Source: Mactra quadrangularis (Eukaryota > Mollusca > Bivalvia > Venerida > Mactridae). From it: DNA of 64,000 bases. Under the pieces are notes generated by a model. That model saw only the letters and a program-made list of their open reading frames with translations, was not told the DNA's origin and ran no database searches. Of the stretch, positions 1-12,100 are shown in pieces. Each line of letters begins with the position of its first letter. Positions within the stretch are counted from its first letter, which is position 1. The stretch is taken from NCBI GenBank assembly GCA_025267735.1, contig CM046299.1, positions 36,470,887-36,534,886 of the forward strand, read 5' to 3'. The position numbers were made by a program, and so were the translations under genes.

Positions 1-42
1 TTATTCTTTAGTTTGTTTTTAGATTAGAGAATTATTTTTCAG

Positions 43-177
43 GTATCCCGGAGCTCCGTGAATCAATAAGAAATTTTCACCAGCGATATGACAATATTTC
101 TGTTGATGCTGATGACATCATTGTAGGACCTGGCAGCAAAGAACTTATATTTCTTTTGATGAATATATTTGAAGGTG
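43..177 (+). CDS. Aminotransferase exon 1 of window
   Basis: Acceptor TTTTTCAG at 35-42, donor GGTAAGT at 177-183. It begins with the last two bases of a Gly codon and ends one base into an Asp codon. It encodes GIPELRESI through DDIIVGPGSKEL, the region before the cofactor-phosphate motif. At least one further exon must lie upstream of base 1. Confidence 0.9.
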
Positions 178-3100
178 GTAAGTGAATCTAATGACATTGT
201 AGTAAATAATACAGCTGTCTTTGAGTTGATGTACCTCAGCTGTAAATCAATTCTCTTTTACGATGTTTAGATGATTGCAAAAAGCAGACTCGTATCCAAT
301 TTAAATAGAAACTAGGTTCTGCCTGGTTTTGTCAACATTGTAGTGTATATATATGGAGCCTTTGAAGGTAACATGATAATGCACTTGTACTCCTGAAGTG
401 AAATTTTGAATAACCTTTTTTATTTTCATAATATTTTCTTTTTTTAATGAAATATTTTGTTTTTATGATTACAATGTAATAAACTTCGTTTTTGATTTTT
501 CAAAAAAAAAGTTCCATGTAAGTTTCTTTTCAAAATACATGTAACATTACAGTCCATTCGCGTTCACTCAAAACGCGTTCGCTCGTAATTACGGGTTTGC
601 TTAACATCGAAATTAATGTATTACAAAATTAATTTCTCTTTTACACGAAATAATATGACTATCAAAAACGAAATAATTGTTAAAACAAAATACAAATGTA
701 CATGTATTTCAAAATGTCACTTTAGGGGCTTGGTACACATGTACATGTATAATGTTATTACAGATATATTAGTGATATCTCCTTCCTGGACATCCTATAA
801 ACCTCAGGTGATGTTATCTGGTCATGACGCAAAGATAATTCCTACATCGTATGATTCTCAATGGAAGATAACACCTGAAATATTTAATGAGGTAATTAAC
901 ATGTATTTTAAACTTTGTACATAGTTTTGAGTCATTCAAGTTAACTGTAGCGTTTACCATAGAACCATATCACTAGTGTATCCAATGAAGGGATCAAGGT
1001 GTAGATCACCCCCTTCCTTGACGTTGACTTTTATTGCAAATATGCTAAAATATTTTTGTGAATCAGACCCAATCGTCGGAGCCCCACAGCCGACCATTAA
1101 TATTTATCTTATTTATTGATTACGATTACACTTATCAACCATAGGTATCCGGCGATGACCAGATCCATGAAAGAAACTGAACTGGACGACCATAGAAAAT
1201 ATCTGGTCCGATTGCATAAAATGGACTATGTTAGCCCATTTATGTAACCTACTTTGATAGATTATCATCGGCTGTTAAATAGTTAAATACATCAGCAAAT
1301 TAGAAGGACCTTGGTATTGAAGAATCACGTGATGGCGTAATATAGCGTAGAAGGTTGGATACTTGAGCTCGGTTGCTAAGTGCTAATCGTACTTAATTGC
1401 TGGTCGTCCATGTAAAGTTTTGGCCCTGAGACCAGGGGCAGCCTTTGGATGTCAGGAGCTCGAGTCCACAGCTGACTCGATGTATAGTACTGTAGACTCG
1501 TGTGCTGAAGACAGAGAAACTAATGCCTCAGTTCCATAAAGTCGTGGCTTGTCGCGGACCCGTACGTGCAGACAGCCGAAGGCCAGTGCGCTTATGGCAC
1601 AAAACAACCCCCCGTACGGAGCCGTAGCTGGAAGATATGCAAGTTTAATACTAACTCGGCCACACTTTTGTTCTCGATTTGACTTTGAAACTGATACGTG
1701 TAACCACGGCTCATCTCACGTACCCTGTTAAAACGTAACAGTCCGTACGGGTACGCAATAGTTCGTACGGGTCCTTGCGGAGCTTGATCGCACGGCGCCC
1801 ATACGGTGCCTTCGCGGCTATTTTTATGTATATCAAGGTCTATAATCACGTGGTCTACTATTATGATACTAAAGCGTCGAGTGTAATGGCGGCGCCTACC
1901 GGATCAGAGGTAAATCTCATTTTTCTTCTTTATTTTATTTTTTTCGAATTTTTCATGTAGCCCATGTTCTAGCCAACAATTTTCTGAATCTATCGGTACC
2001 AATATATGCTGGGTCAAGACTGTAATTCGTGAGAACACTCTGCAGAAAAAATCGAAGTGGACAGAATTTTCATAAAAATCCGTGATACTAAAGGGAAACA
2101 TTTTATAAATTGACCATTTAAAGTCCCATTTTAGATATATATAGATGTATATCATGTAATATCAAACTAAAAGAGTTTTCTAAAACGTATACTATTGTAA
2201 ATAATTTGAAATTGCATTTTATTTTGTAACATATAATGTATACTTGAAAATAAACACAAATGATACTAGGGGGGAACCAAAATCTTATGATACTAAGGGG
2301 GAACAAAAATGGTATTCATAGTTTGGTACCCAAAGTCACTGACTACATTGTTTTCTATATTATAGATGAAAACAACAATGAAGATGTTCTCTTATGCAAT
2401 GAGTGTGGAAAGCATTTCAACTCTAAAAGTACATACAGTCGCCATTGCAGGCGTCACAACAAAAAACAAAAACCCGTTTGCCTGTTGTGGAAGAAACTAT
2501 TATGACAGAGAGCATTTTCATACTCACAGGTCCAGACAATGTCACTTCCTTTTTGATGTTAAAATCAATGTATAGGTGTACATAGGTGACAATGCCGTTA
2601 TGTAGAATATACATAATTATATATTATAATTGCACGTGATCTCAGGTATTTTTAATTGGATTTTATGCTGTTTAGGTCCCTGTCAAACATACAACCTATT
2701 TGGCAGTATGTGCAAAACGTATGAGAACACGCTTGCGATCGTTGCATATACTACGATGTCTAATTTTTCAACGTTTGTGATAATTTTATCTATGTTCTAC
2801 AAATTTCTGCTTGGTACAAAACAACCTGATAAAATCCACCAGATGACAAGATGTCATTTGTTGGAGAATTAATTCCATTAAATGATGCCGATATACTGTA
2901 TACTTTTAAAACCTGTGATACACCAGGATGAGCCACTCGTACTTCGTAAGAATCTGTCAACTTTCTTTTAAAAAGTCATGCTTAAGCTTTTAATCACGAT
3001 CTTCTATCGTTTCTAGAGGTTACATCGATTTTATGACCTCTACCACTCAACCATGGAAACGGGGTACCAAATTGAATAAGTAGTCCGTTAATTTACGAAC

Positions 3101-6100
3101 AAGTGTATTTACCCAGTAAGCTTATCCATATCTTGTCATCATTAAACTGAAATATTCTATATATCGGATAGAGATCGTTAATAACAACTGTTCTATATAG
3201 TTTTGCCCATCGGTTTAAAGAAGGACCGATACCTTCTTCGCTACACATCGGCCTGATCCATTATCGGCACAACAGTTGTTTGATGCCTATTACACATCGG
3301 GCAATATCGGATAGTTATCGTTATCGGCATCCAACCTACATCGTTTTGCCCATCGGTAGTAAGTCGGACCGATAACTTGGTGGCTACACATCGGTCTAAT
3401 ATCGGACAGATATTTTTTCATATAATCTATCCACCATCGCTACAACGGTGTTAGACATCAGTCCGGACTTGCCGATCTATCATTTAATAATACCCTTCAA
3501 AGTCTACTGTCTACTATGAATTTTGAGCTACCGACATGGGTCTTAAACATGGTACACTGTCTCGCTATGCTACAACTTTATAAAAAGTATTTTCAAATTC
3601 AAATATTATATACGAACTCAGTCTGAGCTGACTTATAAACAATGTTAGTGCAAGCAATATCGGCTATCCAGCGATCAGTTTAAATGTATTTAGGAAAACA
3701 GTTTCGACTAAACGGCTTTATAAAAAAATCAACAACAATGTAATATATGAGAGATATACTTTTAATCAAAATAATCAGAAAAAATCAAGTCCGTCTTTTT
3801 TTTAATTTTCGGGTGTTGCATAACGTTAGGCAAGCTCTAAATTAATGCGAGCATTTGATTGGTTTTATTTTAAAACGAGTTTTGTTTTCTCAAATCAAGT
3901 CTTTCTACCTTAAATTACATGTGTACAAACTTTCTTTTGAAAAACAAGCTATACATGTATATTGTTATTATCATTTTGTATATTCATTTTATTTTGAGGT
4001 TGTCGGGTCGATGTCGGACAATTCTTGTTACCGATTTCGTTAAAACACAATAAGTCTAATGCTTGTTATGTGAAGTATTCAAGCATTTTTTTCTGCAAAA
4101 GACATAATAAGTGTCATTATAAGATCTTTTTTGATGTGTCATGATTTAAATCTGATAAAGATCGGACCGCTTTCGTGTATATTTGCCGATATTTTGACCA
4201 TTACCGATGTATATCCGATATAAGCATGCTCACTGGGCTATTATTCATTAATACCCTTGTTACTAAATAAATTTATATATTAGAGCAATTTGCGGGCGGT
4301 TATCACGGTCCTATAGGGTATTATTCGTTACTATCGTCCCACTGAATAAAAGCGCGTGAAACATTGTGTCATGAAAGTCTTGTATGTGGTTCATTCATAA
4401 AATATTTGCAGCACAAAATGATCGTAGCTTTCTTAAGCATTCGCACCGCAATAAATGCCTATATCCATGATCAACCCTGATCTGAATGATGTCCTCGAGC
4501 TTTTAAGTTCATTCCAATTTCATCATTAATCTATGATAATTGTATGTTTTAAATAAATATGAAAAAAACCACTACTGTTTTTATAAATAAACGACAATTA
4601 ATTTTTTTATTTGTCTTGTATATTTTTATTTGTTTTCAAGAGCGTGTTGTTTTTTTTATTAACCTGTCACTAAACAAGTACAAAGTAACTGATTGTGTTA
4701 TTTCCGACTTCCTTTTAATGTAATATTTTCCCGATATTCAAAATCGCCCCATGTATTTTAATCACTGATTAATATAGGACAGTGGCTTTATGGTAAGCAC
4801 ATTTGTCTGTCAAGCTGTACATTTTGGGTTCGACTCTACATTCGTTCATTTTACAATCTCCAACTCCGAATAAAAATACATTTGTATTCTTAAAAGTACA
4901 ATGGGGTATAAATATATACTTAATGAAACTTTTAAGTTTCCCGATTTCAATGTTGTTGGAATTTTTTAATTTATTTTTCACCATTAATGTCCGATTGTTA
5001 ATGATAAGTTGTATCGGACTATACTATCGCCTTTTTGCATGGTTTTCATGATTTTTGATTGTTGCAAAATTGGTTTTGTCTTGCATGTGCCGAAAAGCGG
5101 AAATGGGCACGTGCTTCTCGTGCAAAAATCCTACGTGGTCAGTTTTTGATAATCGTTAGCGTGTTGGTATGCACAACGAAAAATCAAGAAATTGCTCGAA
5201 TGTCGCTTCAATAGCGAGAAATTGCCAAAGGTCTTTTGCTAAGTGGTGCAGGATATGATTTATAATTGTCAATTGTCTGTTAAATCAGACCAATTAGAAA
5301 TCTTCCCATATCAACGCACGCACAACTTAACTGGTTTTGCATCGATAAAGTAGCATAAAACCATGCGAGCAGACGAGAGTATGGTCCTTGACAGATTTCC
5401 GTTATCGATCGGACTAAAATGTTGAAAAATAAACATTTCCTACAATTTTGAAATCGGTGTACTTAGAAGTTTCGTTAAGTATAGATTTAATGAGAACAAA
5501 ACAGCAACAAATGTATTGATGATATATAATAGTCTCGAACTCACGGCTTTGTGAAGCCAAGAACAAAACCACTTCACCACATGGGGTGGCAGAAAATATA
5601 TAATAAATAATACTTGTACATGTATTTGAATTTTACATTTCAAGCCATCTTTCTACTTATGGCGACGGTTATCAGTGCAATGACTGTGTAATTTTTCAAG
5701 TTGTGACAGGTCAACATATCAATACTAAGACACAAAATCGTGTGACATAAAACTATAAGAATTGATGCCCATGCATCTTTCTTGTAACAAGACTACACCC
5801 AATACGATGACAACAGACAATTAGGGAAATACGTATCAAACAATTAACAAAAATATTCATGTAATTACTTTAGGCAAATATAAATTGTTGCGCCATATTA
5901 TTATCAAAATGGATACAACCCTAAAGAAAATCAAACTGATTCAAAATCAAATTCACTTAAACAGTTTTATATCCGAATATCATAACCATAGATTCAAACT
6001 TGACGACTTCAACATTCTTCATCTTCGGATATGTTCATACACATGGAATGTAATGTGGTCCCTGCAAAAGCACACCATACATAATACATATTGCACCCTA

Positions 6101-9100
6101 ATTGGCTATTCATAAACACGACTGTCATTATTAACTTTACTTCTGTTAAATGCCGTTTTGACAATAGTGATGTTTCTATTTTCACCGACGTCAATTTTCT
6201 GTAATATAAAAGCATATTCGTGAACATTTATGTTCCCCCTTAGTATCATAAAAAGTTATGTTCCCCCTTAGTATCATATAAGTTTTGATTCTCCTTAGTA
6301 TCATTTGTTTCATTTTCTAGTTTCTTTTCTATATTACCTAAACAAATACAATTTTGTATCATGTACATAATGTAAAGCTCATGCAGTGTTACATTACATG
6401 GTTTTTTTTTGTTCTTAATATATAAAATAGGACTTTATATGGTCATTTTATAAACTGTTCCTCTTTAGTATCACAGATTTTATTGAAAATTCTGTCCACT
6501 TCAAATTTTTCTGCAGAGTGTTCTCACAAACTACGGTCTTGACCAAGCATATATTGGTACCGATAGATTCAGAAAATTGTTGGCTAGAACATAGGCTACA
6601 TGAAACATTCGAACAATTTAAAATAAAGAAGAAAAATGAGATTTACCTCTGATCCGGCGGTCGCCGCCATTACACTCGACGCTTTAGTATCATAACAGTA
6701 GACCACGTGATTATAGACCTTGTATATGGGACTGTAGCTTTACTACCTGACACAATATAGATTGCATTTTTTTTACATGCTTGGTGTTTAAATAAGCTAT
6801 AAACTTTGTAACTAGTTAATGGTTGTTTTGAATCGCGTGTTACACTTAGTGGCGGTAAAAGCATATTTATAGAGAACTAAACGCATATGCCACAAAAAGT
6901 ACATTTTATTATACAGTACTTGCATATTTTAAAGGTGTGTGGAACTTTATGTTTAATTATATTTTAGTTTTTGAAGACTAATAATGTATCAGAAACCAAA
7001 CTTCTCATCTTAAACAATCCTGACAATCCAAGTAAGTATTCTAATGTTAGAAATATTCGACTTGTGTTATAATTTACTGTATACATGTAGTAACATAATT
7101 TGAGCATTTTCGGGCGGTATGACGTTCGTGTGACTAAGCCTTTGAATGAATTTCTTCCCTGCTTGAAAACACAGGCTTCTGGCATAAAACAGTCCCCCCC
7201 CCAAAAAAAATTAATATTGTATGCACAAATATCATACAGTACAAAGGATTTGAGACAAAAGAAATTTATCAAATTCTTGAATTTAGATGATTTAAAAAAA
7301 TGAGTTTAACGTGGTATTCAACACATATTTAGGTCATATACAAATGAATACGTCGGCCAGCTCTTCCCACCGTAGGTTTCCTGGACACGTTTCTATCACC
7401 AGTACTTACTTACCTTACCACGAGGCCAACAACTCATGTATAGGGTATGACCTATCGCGACCGGGCTCGAACCCGCGATCTCCGGATTCGAAGTCAGACA
7501 TGCTTAAGTATGGTTTGTGATAAAATGAAAACATTTTTTTTTTGAATGATAAAATATTTATAAGATTCAGTGTCTGACATACTTTAGCCCCCATACCATC
7601 TTTATTGTTATCATCTTCCATTACATTGCTTTTATGCTATTTTTAGAGTCTCAGTTATAATTATAACGATAACCAAAAAAAAGCAAAAATGAAAAGCGTT
7701 TCAAAATAAACAGTTATCAAATTTTAGATGAAAGCTATTCAGTTAGCCTATATACAATTTGAAAATGTCTCCCAACTTTTGGCGGGTACTGTATATGTAT
7801 ACACACTGTACAATAATTTTGGTGACAGTTTTATTCCGGCAGCCTGTGCCTAAAATGGGTTTATTTTGATTATCGTACTACTGAATGAACGCGTTGTGAT
7901 TATGTATACACTTAAATTAAGATAAATATTTTATAAATAAATTTATGTATATGTGTGCATGTATTTTTACGCCCGTTACACACAGAACGATTACCGCCAT
8001 CCGGCTGGTAGACATGTGACGTGTATTATCCACTAAATAATACACATGTGCATTTTTAATGATTTTTTGGATAATTTATGTATGCCAGAACAGTTGTCAA
8101 TGCTATATATCTATGTATACCTGTTTGTTAACAAAGTATTTTGTTTCAGCGGGTACACACTACACAAAACAAGAGCTCAGTAAACTGAGGTAATTTTCAG
8201 TATGTGGTATTGTGTGTATATTATTATTTTATTATTTATTTATGTCTTATATTGTAATAAAATAATGTTCTTTTGTATGCACCTGTCTATTAGCCCGCAT
8301 TCATCCGGAGCAGTTGAGAGGAATGCGGGAGAAAGAGCCACGTGTTTACCTCTCGGGTCCCCCGCTACCGTTTAACAAAATTGCTTTCGCGCCAAAAATG
8401 GTGGGAACCGTTACTGGTTATTACTGATTACCGTCTGAATACAGCAGTTGATATTGGATTTAATCAAGTATTTCCAGCAGATGAAACAGTTACGTAGAGT
8501 CGTATACTATTGAAGACTTGTGTAACTATTGTTGTGTCAAATTTTGAAGTAGGCATTGCCCGGGACATTTCCGCAGGACAGGGCTATTTCAGGGAATTTA
8601 TCATCCAAAAGTCCCAACTAGGCGGGTACTTTTTGCAAAGGGTCTGTTAGGCTCAAAGTCAAATTGGCCCTTTTTTCTGTGAATGCGGGCTACAAATGAC
8701 TGGTGCATTATTCAAACATGACTGAACACTCGAAACTAAATTTGATAAATGACACAATTAATCATTCGGAACTCTTCGGTCATTCACTGGGAATAACCTT
8801 TGGCATATTAAGACGCCATTTTGAATTCCATTTGTGTCACATGCCCAAACCATGAATACATTAACCGGTGTTGAGGTATAAAAATCCATGATAGTTAGGG
8901 CGGTAATAAATGTCTCATTTTTGTCCATATGAAATGCACAATTCAATGATATCCACTGAACAATATATAGTATCATATTATAGCTTAAGAAATGTATACA
9001 AAGCCTTATATGATAACAAGAACTATTTTGCTTTTAAAACCGTTATGTGCCTCGCCTCGCGTATGTAGTAAAAACCCCCAATATTCTTGGTGGACTCCCA

Positions 9101-12100
9101 CGATTCCTTTCGAGATTATTCATACAATGAATGGTCGAGGTGTTCCGAATGACAATTAGTGAGAAAAATCTTCTCTTGTTTATTGATATTAAGAATTTCA
9201 TATAAACCGCAAGTTATAACATGTTATAGAGCTATATAATTTAAAAAGGCACGCATGGTTGTTTGCATTCAAATTGTATTACAAATATAAAATTTACGTG
9301 GCAGCTTCTACATTTTATTAACACACATGGGTACATAAATATGTTCTATGAAAGGATAATGCATTTAGAAATATTAAATTTTATCTTTTTATTTATATTA
9401 TTATAAAGCATATGTGCTACCACAATGAGGCTCAAAAGTTAGTACATGTATTGAAACGCTTCTCGTTCCAACAATACAAGGTTTGTGGCAAACTAAGATC
9501 GCAAAAATCCATACACAATAGATTTATATATCAATTTAGTTTTTATAGTTAATTTAAACATAAACAAGGGTGTCGTTTTAAGTTTGATTTTTGACGGTGC
9601 CTGCCTGTCTGGGCATGATGATAAATAAAACCTTTAAAGCAAGAAATAAACAGTTAAAGATAAGATTTAATGTAAGCATTCAAACAATATTTACCAATTG
9701 TTAGGTTTTTATAGCAGAGCTCGAGACAAATTTAAAAATTATTTATTTTTTCAAAATTTGCTGCCTTATAAAGAAGTTATTAATAATTAAAATGCAGTAT
9801 TTTCTCATGAATACTATTTAGTAGGAGGCATCTATTTTGATTGACTTATACTATGACTATATATGTACTGAAATTGAGATTGAAAAGTACATTCAAATGG
9901 AGCACGTACGGAGCCTCTAAAGTGACATTTTGAAATACTTTTTTATTTTCACAACTATTTCGTTTAAACGTAATATTATTTCGTTAAAACGAAATAATTA
10001 TTTCGTGTTTTTTTTCCGAAATAATTATTTCGTGTTTTCGAAATATTATTTCGTTTATACGAAATATTATTTCGTTTAAACGTAATATTATTTCGTTAAA
10101 TCGAAATAATTATTTCGAAAAAACGAAATAATTATTTCGAAAACACGAAATAATATTATTTCGTTAAAACGAAATAATATTACGTTTTTAAAAACGAAAA
10201 AGATGTGAAAATAAAAAAAGTATTTCAAGATGTCACTTTAGGGGCTCCGTATATTTGAAACTCAGTCTACTATTCATAAAATAGAAATACGCCTTGCGCG
10301 TTTTAATTAATTTCTTATGAAGTTTATGCTATGTTATGTTGTTAGAATTACATATGAATGATTCTGATTATTAACATGAGTATTTAACATAAAATAAACA
10401 TTAGTAAAATCATAAATATTATGTAAAGCAACATCAAACATTACGTACATATTAACAAAGTAATAAGTGTTATGTATTTGTTGTAGTGACGTATTTAGAG
10501 AAAACAAAGTGTTAGTTCTAGCAGATGAGATATATGCAAGATTGACTTATAAACAAAATGAATTTGTATCCATGGCTAAGGTTAGTACATATCTTATTGT
10601 AGTTTGTATTAATTTTAACACATTTCATTCAGTAGTCAAGCGCCACCTCCCCCCTTGACTCAAGGGGTTTATATTGTTTAATAATTATATATCTTAACAG
10701 AATACTGTCTTTAGAATCTAGTTCTATTATATCATACAAGTAGACTAAGTTGTTGCATTTAGCTAGATACATCAAAAGAATGCTGATCATTTACTAATCT
10801 TACATGTACAAGAGTGTACAAGAACTAATGAACACTGACCGTTAGTTTAGCTGATTTCCAGTTCCACACCTTCACATAAAGTTTTGTATGATTAATTTAA
10901 TCATTTATATATATATAATAGCAGAATTAATTAAAAAACAATACTGAGGAGAAAGAAAGATATTAAACATGAAATAATATAATTATAATACCCATCCAAA
11001 ACCTACCCGTTGTTTCCTTGAGCAAGAAACTTTATCCAACTAGCTCAGTACTTTGGGATTAGGAAGCTAGCTCAGTACTTTGAAATTAATCTTAGCTGTA
11101 AGACCTTGTTTCAAAATCGAGGTAAAATCGAGGTAAAGTAAAGAAGTATCAAATAAAGCAAAATAACATTAGATCCCTAGCTTGAAAACCATCGCATGAC
11201 AAGTCATTTACCCCCCTCTACTTCTAGTACTACTCTGGTAATCCTGAATGATATTATTTTTAACAATAACAGTTAGTAAATAAATTATTATTATTATATG
11301 TTTGTCTTTGTCTCTGAACAGTTTACAATAAATGTTTGATTTCTTCTAGGTATATCCTGAAGGTACCATATTGTGTTCTGGAATGTCAAAATGGGCCAGT
11401 ATGGGAGGATGGAGAGTAAGTTAAATCTATCATCTATAACACATTCTACTTACTCATATTACAAACTCAGAACAGCAGCGGTTATTTGCCTTTATTGAAT
11501 GAATAACAAGTAGTAATGTATGATCGTGTAACCGCTGTGAGGAGTTATTTACATGTTATATTTAATCTTTAAGATCAGAAATATTTTACAATTGTCAACA
11601 ATTAAAGTATACATTTATAATGTTTACAATGTTCAAATTTATTAGTGCAAAATAAACGTTCATATTAATTAGTTTCAACAATTTCGTGCTACTTACATAA
11701 ACTGTAATGCACACATCACTTCCTCAAAACCAATGTTGAGAAATAATGAGAATAATTCTAATTATTTTAGGTTGGCTATCATATTTACCCTCCTGAGTTA
11801 TCTACCTTGAAGAATGCATTACGAGGTGCAGCTAGTCATACATATACTACAGTTGCTTCACCTATACAATACGCTATATCTGAGGTAGGTACATGTTACT
11901 TCAAAACAGCAGTGATCAGTCCAGCTAGTTATTTATGTCTTCTATCATAAATTGCCACACAAAATTCCATCCAAAATTACCTTTACACTTCTATAAAAGC
12001 TTGTTTCATTTAATACAACCTGTCCTACAATCCGTCATCAACTGCATTTGGATGTTTTGTCAAAAAATTAATAAAACTTACTGTTACTAAATTTGGCATG

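Larger units (their letters stand above)
1834..6722. mobile_element. Long-TIR DNA transposon, copy 1 (4889 bp, unclassified)
   Basis: The left end begins CAAGGTCTATAATCACGTGG at 1834. The right end is its reverse complement, finishing at 6722. Terminal inverted repeats extend about 480-500 bp (1834-2313 and 6226-6722), with roughly 10% divergence and a poorer middle stretch. It is flanked by TATAT at 1829-1833 and 6723-6727, a 5-bp target duplication. The interior has no transposase that I recognise, only short ORFs, so it is probably non-autonomous. It sits in intron 2 of the aminotransferase gene. A TIR beginning CAAGG with a 5-bp duplication does not match the termini I know for Tc1, hAT, piggyBac, Harbinger or Transib. 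Confidence 0.9.

Noticed and set aside
3112..4238. A nested transposon inside the long-TIR element with CCCAGT termini
   Set aside because: CCCAGTAAGCTTAT at 3112 and the reverse complement CCCAGTGAGCATGCTTAT ending at 4238 resemble a TIR, but the match is short and no flanking duplication could be read.
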